From an uncultured Prevotellaceae bacterium (GTDB lineage Bacteria; Bacteroidota; Bacteroidia; Bacteroidales; Muribaculaceae): a stretch of 64,000 nucleotides of DNA. How positions within the stretch are numbered: the stretch's first letter is position 1; each line of letters opens with the position of its first letter. The translations under genes were made by a program, and so were the position numbers. Positions 58,136-64,000 of the stretch are shown here, in pieces. Where the stretch lies: contig ONMF01000005.1 of the NCBI GenBank assembly GCA_900318865.1, positions 1 to 64,000 on the forward strand. The letters are read 5' to 3'. Below the pieces are notes generated by a model. That model searched no databases. It had not been told where the DNA came from and saw nothing but the letters and a program-made list of their open reading frames with translations.

Positions 58136-59956
58136 ATGAAGAAAACTTTACTCAGCATTGCAGTGGCAGCGGTCGCTCTCACGACCCACGCACAAGGGCT
58201 GCAAGCAGCCTTCGGATGCCAAGAGGCATCCACACCCTATTATGAAATGGGCTGGGACGATGCCAGCGACAACACCTGGACCTACCAGTCCACATCGTCG
58301 AGCACATGGCAGGTGGGGAACCTCGCCAGCCCGTTCAGCAGTGTGGAGCCCGCGAGCACCACTTCTCTTATTTTGAAGTACGACTCCGGGCAGAATGAAA
58401 CAGCCACCTCACCGGCCATCAACATCAGGCCCGGCAGCCGGCTCGAATTTTATTGCTACGCCAGCGGCATCTATCTGGTGTATGGCGCATGGAAACTCTA
58501 TGCCATCGTCGACAATCAGTCCACTTTGCTCATCGACCAGTTCCTCTGGGCACAGGATAAAGGCTATGACGGTCCCAGTTGGGAACGCTTCACCGTAGAC
58601 CTTGCCGAGTATGCCGGCAAGCAGGTGCAGTTTGCTTTCGTCTACACAGGCAACTACGGCGAGGACGAGGCCATCGATGGTTTCCGCATTCTCGAAAGCG
58701 ACCTGGCCGCTACGTCCATCACCATCAATGAGGGCCAAAGCCTGCACTTTATGGACATGAGCAACGGCGCCACAGCCTGGCAATGGACCTTTGAGGGCGG
58801 CGAGCCTGCCACCAGCACCGAGCAGAACCCTGTGGTCACCTACCCCACTGCCGGAACCTACACGGTGACCCTCACCGCCAGCGACGGCAACGGCCAGTCC
58901 ACCGCATCGAAGCCGGGCTATGTCATTGTTCAGGCCGAGGCGCCCATTGCCCACATCGGTATGCCCGCCGGAGCCTACTTGTCGCCCTGGTGCATGATGT
59001 TCGTGCCCACGCAGGTGCCTCTCACCTTCACCGATGCCTCCACGGGCAATCCCACACAGTGGAAATGGACCTTCCAGGGCACCGACGTGGCCACCAGCAC
59101 CGAGCAGAACCCCACCGTCACCTACCCCAACGCCGGCACCTTCGGCATGAAACTTGAGGTGGCCAATGCCATGGGCAGCAGCGTGGACCAGCTCACCAGC
59201 AATGCCATCCAAGCCGGCGGGATACAAGAAATCTGGAATATCGCGCCCGAGGAAAACTCATCGCTGATGATGATGGAAATGGGATGGTACGGCAACTATG
59301 CCGGCACCAACTGGCTGGGAATTGGCGAATTTGCCGAGCACTTCGACGCACCGCTGGCCGATGCCCAGATTGAGGCGGTGAACATCTACTTCGGCAAGAC
59401 CACGGCCGGCAGCACCGATGCCGACATTGAGGTAAGAATCATGACACCCGGCGACGACGGCATGCCGGCCAACGTGCTGGCCACCACCTCGCTCAAAGCC
59501 GGTGAACTGGAATACGACCCGACGACAATCAACGCCACCACCTTCACATTCGACCAGCCGGTGCCCATTGCTGCCGGAACCGAATTCTTCGCCGTGGTGG
59601 GTCCCTTCCCCAATGACGAAGGAGACGACATAGCCATTTTGCTGTGCCGCCGGGGCGAAGGAGAAAAGGTCACTGCCTATCACTTCGTTTACGACGAGGA
59701 CGAGAACTACAATTATCTGGAAACCGGCAACTGGTTCCGCAACGATGACGACCCCGTGTCGATGGCCGTCGCACCCGTGCTGAACTACGACCTCACGCCC
59801 ACAGCAATCACCGAGGGCAAGATGCACCGCAACGTGCAGAGCGTGAGCTATGTGAATCTGGCCGGCCAGGTGAGCAACCGTCCACACAGCGGTGTGAACA
59901 TCGTGGTGACACGCTACACCGACGGCACTCAAAGCGCCACAAAAATGGTGCGTTAA
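58136..59956 (+). CDS. Secreted PKD-domain protein with C-terminal sorting-like tail
   Basis: Protein of 606 aa. Signal peptide MKKTLLSIAVAAVALTTHAQ. Residues about 25-200 look like a jelly-roll carbohydrate or adhesion module. Two PKD domains follow (about 195-265 and 285-360), each with the sequence TSTEQNPxVTYPxAGT. A beta-rich region (365-560) includes DADIEVRIMTPGDDGMPAN. The tail VQSVSYVNLAGQVSNRP ... ATKMVR matches the end of the protein at 9938. Probably exported to the surface, possibly by T9SS. Ligand unknown. Confidence 0.82.
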   Translation: MKKTLLSIAVAAVALTTHAQGLQAAFGCQEASTPYYEMGWDDASDNTWTYQSTSSSTWQVGNLASPFSSVEPASTTSLILKYDSGQNETATSPAINIRPGSRLEFYCYASGIYLVYGAWKLYAIVDNQSTLLIDQFLWAQDKGYDGPSWERFTVDLAEYAGKQVQFAFVYTGNYGEDEAIDGFRILESDLAATSITINEGQSLHFMDMSNGATAWQWTFEGGEPATSTEQNPVVTYPTAGTYTVTLTASDGNGQSTASKPGYVIVQAEAPIAHIGMPAGAYLSPWCMMFVPTQVPLTFTDASTGNPTQWKWTFQGTDVATSTEQNPTVTYPNAGTFGMKLEVANAMGSSVDQLTSNAIQAGGIQEIWNIAPEENSSLMMMEMGWYGNYAGTNWLGIGEFAEHFDAPLADAQIEAVNIYFGKTTAGSTDADIEVRIMTPGDDGMPANVLATTSLKAGELEYDPTTINATTFTFDQPVPIAAGTEFFAVVGPFPNDEGDDIAILLCRRGEGEKVTAYHFVYDEDENYNYLETGNWFRNDDDPVSMAVAPVLNYDLTPTAITEGKMHRNVQSVSYVNLAGQVSNRPHSGVNIVVTRYTDGTQSATKMVR

Positions 59957-59988
59957 CAACGTCCCCGAATCTCACCCCCGCTTCACAC

Positions 59989-60018
59989 AACGGCGGCCCT
60001 GCTGGCAGGGCCGCCGTT
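59989..60018. terminator. Bidirectional terminator
   Basis: AACGGCGGCCCTGC / GCAGGGCCGCCGTT, 14-bp perfect stem with a 2-nt apparent loop, between convergent genes. Confidence 0.8.
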
Positions 60019-60040
60019 GATTATTTCAGATGTGCACACA

Positions 60041-60553
60041 TTATTCGGCCCGACGCTCGAAAACCTCGGCAAGCGGTTTCCGCTTCTTGGCAGGCACCTC
60101 GCTCGATGCCGGATAGCCGATGGGCACAATGGCCACGGGTTCATCGGTGGCCGGCAAACGCAACAACTCGCGGCACATGGCAGCATCGAAATTACACACC
60201 CAGCAGGTGCCCAGCCCTTGTTCGGCAGCCGCCAGGCACAAGTGCTCCACGGCGATGGCCACATCGATGTTGCCATGCGCCTTGCCGTCGGCACGCACCC
60301 ACTCCTGGTCGTGCCGGGCCACTGCCAGCACATAAAGCGGCGCCGTGGTGAACCACTCGCGGTCGTAGCAGCGCTGCAACGCCTGCCGGCCACTCTCATC
60401 ATCCACGATGACAAATCGCCACGGTTGCTTGTTGACAGCCGAGGGTGCCAGCCGCACACATTCCATCACATAGTCCAGTTTCGCTTGTTCCACAGGCTGG
60501 GCGCTATAGGCCCGGCAACTGTGGCGGTGCTGTGTGAGTTCCAAAAAATTCAT
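60041..60553 (-). CDS. Nitroreductase-family FMN oxidoreductase
   Basis: Start at 60553 (MNFLELTQHRHSCRAY), since the earlier ATG overlaps the yjbQ stop. The 170-aa product is a short nitroreductase fold with the FMN-contact start RHSCRAYS, LAPSAVNKQPWRFVIVD, and EQGLGTCWVCNFD near the C-terminus. It uses NAD(P)H and FMN; the substrate is unassigned. It lies 4 nt after yjbQ and is probably co-transcribed with it. Confidence 0.9.
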   Translation of the reverse strand: MNFLELTQHRHSCRAYSAQPVEQAKLDYVMECVRLAPSAVNKQPWRFVIVDDESGRQALQRCYDREWFTTAPLYVLAVARHDQEWVRADGKAHGNIDVAIAVEHLCLAAAEQGLGTCWVCNFDAAMCRELLRLPATDEPVAIVPIGYPASSEVPAKKRKPLAEVFERRAE

Positions 60554-60557
60554 ATCC

Positions 60558-60971
60558 TTATTTTCCAATTATAGTGATTGTGATTCGGCGGGGACCGCCA
60601 TCATTACGGTATTCGCACAAATAAATCCCCTGCCAAGTACCTAACGCCAAGCGATGATTACTGATGGGAATGACCAGGCTCACGCCGCTCAGCACAGCCT
60701 TGGCATGGGCCGGCATGTCGTCGGCGCCCTCCAGGGTGTGCAGCATGCCGGGTTCATTCTCTGGAACAAGGCGGTCGAGAACGGCTTCCAAATCATGCCT
60801 CACATCGGGATCATAGCTTTCATTGATGGCTAGCCCGCAACTGGTGTGATGGACAAACACGTTAACCAGTCCTTTGAGCGGCAGCGACGGCAGGCCACGC
60901 AAGATTTCATCGGTCACCAGATGGATGCCGCGTGGCCGTGCACGGAGTGTCAGTTGAATCTGTTCTATCAT
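60558..60971 (-). CDS. YjbQ family protein (UPF0047)
   Basis: Protein of 137 aa: GLVNVFVHHTSCGLAINE, ADDMPAHAKAVLSG and LGTWQGIYLCEYR are the three family signatures. A trimeric fold; E. coli YjbQ has weak thiamine-phosphate synthase activity, but the physiological role is unsettled. It lies 4 nt after the P-type ATPase gene and 4 nt before the nitroreductase. Confidence 0.92.
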   Translation of the reverse strand: MIEQIQLTLRARPRGIHLVTDEILRGLPSLPLKGLVNVFVHHTSCGLAINESYDPDVRHDLEAVLDRLVPENEPGMLHTLEGADDMPAHAKAVLSGVSLVIPISNHRLALGTWQGIYLCEYRNDGGPRRITITIIGK

Positions 60972-60975
60972 TTTA

Positions 60976-62943
60976 TCAATGTTTTTCTTTGGGAATGTAC
61001 AAGGCTCGGGTGGCGTTGAGCACTGCCATCACGGTCACACCCACATCGGCAAAGACGGCCATCCACATTGTGGCCAGTCCCACCGTGGCCAGCAGCAACA
61101 CCGCCACCTTTACCACGATGGCCAGCACCACGTTTTGACGTGCGATGTCGATAGTGCGCCGCGCCACCGCGACGGCCGTTGCCACGCGCGAGGGGCAATC
61201 GTCCATCACCACCACGTCGGCAGCCTCGATGGCGGCATCACTGCCCAGGCCACCCATGGCGATGCCCACATCGGCCCGGGCCAGCACGGGAGCGTCGTTG
61301 ATGCCGTCGCCCACCATGGCCAGCATGCGCCCTTGCGGCAGCTCGGCCTGAAGGCGTTCCACATGAGCCACCTTGTCGGCCGGCAACAAGTCGGCGTGAA
61401 ACTCGTCAATTCCCAGCTGTGTGGCCACCGCTTGCCCCACCTCCTGGCGGTCGCCGGTGAGCATCACCACATGCTGCACACCGGCGCGCTTCAATGATGC
61501 GATGGCCTGCGCGCTGTCGGGCTTGACATGGTCGCCCACCACGATGTGGCCTGCATAGGCACCGTCGATGGCCACATGAATGATGGTGCCGTGATGGTGG
61601 CAGGGGCGCCACTCCGCGCCGATGCGCTCCATGAGCCGTTCGTTACCCACACTCACCCGCTGCCCATCGACCACGGCCGTCACACCCTCACCGGCCACTT
61701 CCTGAATTTGACTCACCGCGCAATCATCGGCCTCGGCCGACGGGAATGCCTGGCGAAGCGCCGCGGCAACGGGATGGGTGGAATGGTGCTCGACATGGGC
61801 CGCCAAGTGCAGCAAGCGGGTGTCGTCGCAGATTCCGGGATGAACCGCCGTGACGGCAAACTGCCCCTCGGTGAGGGTTCCCGTCTTGTCGAACACCACG
61901 GTATCTACCCGTGCCAGCACGTCCATGAAATTGGCGCCTTTCACCAGGATGCCACGCTTTGAAGCGCCACCTATTCCGCTAAAGAACGTGAGCGGCACAC
62001 TGATGACCAGAGCACACGGACACGACACCACCAGGAAAATGAGTGCGCGGTGCAGCCATGTGGGCAGCAACGCCATGAAGTGGCCCGACAACAGCGGCGG
62101 CAGCAATGCCACCACCACCGCAGCAGCCACCACAATGGGCGTATAGACACGTGCAAAACGGGTGATGAAAGCTTCGGTGTGCGATTTCCGCTCGCCCGAC
62201 TGCTCCACCAGTCCGATGATTCGCGCCACCGTGCTTTGGGCATAAGGCTTGGCCACACGCAGAGTGAGCACGCCGGTGAGATTGACGCAGCCCGAAAGCA
62301 CATCGTCGCCCACCGAGGCAGCACGAGGCACACTCTCGCCGGTGAGGGCAACGGTGTCGAGCGTGCTGTCGCCATCCACGACCGTGCCGTCGAGCGGCAC
62401 GCGCTCGCCCGGACGCACCACGATGGTTTCACCCGCGGCCACCTGCTCGGGCGCCACATCGGTGAGGCCTTCCTCGCCCATCACATGCGCCACATCGGGG
62501 CGCAAATCCATCAAGTGGGCGATACTGTCGCGGCTGCGCCCTTCGGCATAACCCTCCAGCAGTTCTCCCACTTGGAAAAACAGCATCACGGCCACGGCCT
62601 CGGCCATTTCGCAGTCGGCACCCGGCATGAAGCCGATGAGCAGCGCTCCGGCGGTGGCAATGGTCATGAGAAAATGCTCGTTGAAGGCATCGCCCTGCGC
62701 CAGCCCTTCGGCGGCTTCGTGCAGGGTTTCATGCCCCACAAGCAGATACGGAACAAGGTAAATGAGCAGCAACTGCCACATGGGCAAGTGTGCCGTGTGC
62801 TCAATGGTCACTGCCACGGCCAGCAACACGGCGGCCGCAGCTATCAGCGCCACCTTTCCCCACAGTGAGCCATGCTCATGATGGTGGGCATGATGAGAGG
62901 CGGTGCAGCACTCGGCAGTGTGATGATGATGGTTATGTGCCAT
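60976..62943 (-). CDS. P1B-type heavy-metal ATPase (zinc/cadmium exporter type)
   Basis: Protein of 655 aa. The N-terminus is a His/Cys stretch (HNHHHHTAECCTASHHAHHH) and there is no HMA domain. Motifs: TGES (201-204), CPC in the ion-binding helix (308-310), DKTGTLT (phosphorylated Asp352), HP locus STHPVA, and GDGINDAP. CPC plus a His-rich tail points to Zn2+, Cd2+ or Pb2+ export across the inner membrane. Head of the ATPase, yjbQ, nitroreductase operon. Confidence 0.94.
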   Translation of the reverse strand: MAHNHHHHTAECCTASHHAHHHEHGSLWGKVALIAAAAVLLAVAVTIEHTAHLPMWQLLLIYLVPYLLVGHETLHEAAEGLAQGDAFNEHFLMTIATAGALLIGFMPGADCEMAEAVAVMLFFQVGELLEGYAEGRSRDSIAHLMDLRPDVAHVMGEEGLTDVAPEQVAAGETIVVRPGERVPLDGTVVDGDSTLDTVALTGESVPRAASVGDDVLSGCVNLTGVLTLRVAKPYAQSTVARIIGLVEQSGERKSHTEAFITRFARVYTPIVVAAAVVVALLPPLLSGHFMALLPTWLHRALIFLVVSCPCALVISVPLTFFSGIGGASKRGILVKGANFMDVLARVDTVVFDKTGTLTEGQFAVTAVHPGICDDTRLLHLAAHVEHHSTHPVAAALRQAFPSAEADDCAVSQIQEVAGEGVTAVVDGQRVSVGNERLMERIGAEWRPCHHHGTIIHVAIDGAYAGHIVVGDHVKPDSAQAIASLKRAGVQHVVMLTGDRQEVGQAVATQLGIDEFHADLLPADKVAHVERLQAELPQGRMLAMVGDGINDAPVLARADVGIAMGGLGSDAAIEAADVVVMDDCPSRVATAVAVARRTIDIARQNVVLAIVVKVAVLLLATVGLATMWMAVFADVGVTVMAVLNATRALYIPKEKH

Positions 62944-63011
62944 AACTTTGATTTTTTAGTTTCTGGGCACAAAGTTATGGCAAAAAACGTGCAACCGGGT
63001 TGCAAAGTGTG

Positions 63012-63860
63012 TCATTCCAGATCCGACACCGCCATTTCATCAATCAAGTCCCAGCCTCCACTGCTCTCACGATAGATGCGATAGACGTAACATTCGCTGC
63101 CCGACGCGCGCACATACATCTCCAAGCCGTCATCTGTGTCCATGAAGGCCATAATCTCGGGCATGGAGTATTCGCCGTAGTCGCACACCGACCACACATG
63201 CATGGGCTTGCCGTCCGACGTGCGCTCCACATCGGGGCTGATGTCGGCCATGTCGTCGAGCGAGCTGACCACCCGCCCCTCGGAAAAACACACCACCGAA
63301 GCCAGCGCCTGCCGTGGCGTGGGTTCGAAAACCACCAGGTAGAACTGGCGTTCGTTGTCGCCCCCGATAGTGGCCATCCATTGAGTGGAGGCGATGCGCC
63401 ACTCGGGATAGCGGATTCTGAGCAGGTTAAGGAAATACTCGTCGGTGAGAGTTTTCACCTCCTCCCCGCCTTTCCACCGCGTGAACTGTAACGGCGTGTG
63501 CGTATCGAGAAACTCATGAGGCACAATAATCGAGGCATATTCCGAGTCGTCATACCCCCTGAACATCGTGGCCACTTTCTTGGCATCGACCAGAGAGAAG
63601 GTGGCCTGATAATCGCCCTGGGAGGTGCGCGACGCTCCTCGCACCAGATTCACGGCACCGATGTGGGGTTTGAAAATCATGCGGTCATAGCGCTTGAGGT
63701 TGGCCGGCAGTTCTTTATCACACACCACAGTGAAGCGGTTTTTCCCCTTGGCGGGTTTCACCACCCACAACGGACGATGCCGGCTGGTGACATCGTCAGC
63801 GCGGACCTCCACACCCACAACCGTCAGGGCAGCGATGAGTAGAATCAAAATCTGTTTCAT
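63012..63860 (-). CDS. Secreted protein of unknown function, 282 aa
   Basis: Not recognised. Signal peptide MKQILILLIAALTVVGVEVRA, then a mature protein with no repeats: RPLWVVKPAKGKNRFTVVCD, RMIFKPHIGAVNLVRG, ASIIVPHEFLDTH, and an acidic, Tyr-rich C-terminus (GSECYVYRIYRESSGGWDL). Three Cys. Probably periplasmic or outer-membrane associated. Own promoter; downstream is the ATPase operon. Confidence 0.75.
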   Translation of the reverse strand: MKQILILLIAALTVVGVEVRADDVTSRHRPLWVVKPAKGKNRFTVVCDKELPANLKRYDRMIFKPHIGAVNLVRGASRTSQGDYQATFSLVDAKKVATMFRGYDDSEYASIIVPHEFLDTHTPLQFTRWKGGEEVKTLTDEYFLNLLRIRYPEWRIASTQWMATIGGDNERQFYLVVFEPTPRQALASVVCFSEGRVVSSLDDMADISPDVERTSDGKPMHVWSVCDYGEYSMPEIMAFMDTDDGLEMYVRASGSECYVYRIYRESSGGWDLIDEMAVSDLE

Positions 63861-63891
63861 GGCAAATAGAGATTTACATTCTTATCTTATA

Positions 63892-63899
63892 CAAAAATA
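63892..63899 (-). promoter_or_regulatory. -7 element of the 282-aa secreted protein gene
   Basis: TATTTTTG on the minus strand, 31 nt before the start codon. Confidence 0.5.
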
Positions 63900-63975
63900 G
63901 TATTTTTTCTGATGTTGAACGAGCATTGTTTGCTTTTTTTTTCGTATCTTCGTTGACCGAACAGCCACGAAGCCG

Positions 63976-64000
63976 ATGAACGCAAAAAAACCTATCACCA
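63976..64000 (+). CDS. Start of a further gene, cut by the window edge
   Basis: ATG at 63976 followed by an open frame reading MNAKKPIT to the last base. A degenerate -7 element TATCTTCG lies at 63945-63952. Only eight codons are visible, so no identity can be given and the call rests on the promoter-like context. Confidence 0.4.

Overview
The window is chromosomal DNA from a fairly GC-rich member of the Bacteroidota, almost certainly of the order Bacteroidales; a Muribaculaceae-like lineage is plausible but unproven. The evidence is the promoter grammar (TTG, about 19-20 nt, then TAnnTTTG, before most transcription units), the gene families (TonB-dependent beta-barrel protein, BspA-type leucine-rich repeat protein, DUF4270, DUF4296, DUF4890, DUF6089, DUF6242, Lnb-type DUF4105, GGGtGRT protein, low-cysteine DksA) and several operon orders typical of Bacteroides relatives. 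It reads as a core chromosomal segment. No integrase, transposase gene, CRISPR array or prophage was seen.

Layout. 1-7813: a truncated TonB-type outer-membrane protein, an 83-aa orphan, an IscU-like scaffold paired with a GGGtGRT protein, a secreted leucine-rich repeat protein, HflX, a Skp/OmpH-like lipoprotein and an overlooked 56-aa membrane protein. 7975-16271: dipeptidase PepD, a large secreted protein with SusE/SusF-like modules, GlnS and a GH16 glucanase; two intergenic gaps here carry dyad-rich repeats. 16293-22878: operon tsaC, sugar transferase, ClC channel and fmt, then a flavinylation-motif protein, an MBL hydrolase and tRNA-Arg. 22959-32852: operon ileS, dksA-like, lspA, DUF4296 and an 84-aa protein; a secreted protein plus CPBP protease; ligA. 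32935-40896: small lipoprotein, tRNA-Val, an RluB-type pseudouridine synthase with a long GGYQQR repeat tail, AsnS, a Spy/DUF4890 protein with a His/Cys tail, a half-length starch synthase with DUF4270, tRNA-Thr and a SIMPL protein. 40992-48030: SecA, Lnb, NagA, tRNA-His and an orphan secreted protein. 48042-55424: envelope-biogenesis operon DUF6242, DUF6089, UppS, BamA and three Skp/OmpH paralogues. 55509-64000: RibD, a secreted orphan with PrmC, a PKD-domain secreted protein, a nitroreductase/YjbQ/zinc-type P-ATPase cluster, a secreted orphan and the first codons of a further gene.

The main theme is envelope construction: SecA exports, LspA and Lnb mature lipoproteins, Skp/OmpH and BamA insert outer-membrane proteins, and UppS plus the sugar transferase supply and use the lipid carrier. 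Translation genes are the second theme: GlnS, IleS, AsnS, Fmt, TsaC, PrmC, RluB, HflX and four tRNAs. The least understood items are the IscU-like/GGGtGRT pair, the repeat-tailed pseudouridine synthase, an extended promoter module repeated before all four tRNAs and secA, and two intergenic dyad arrays.
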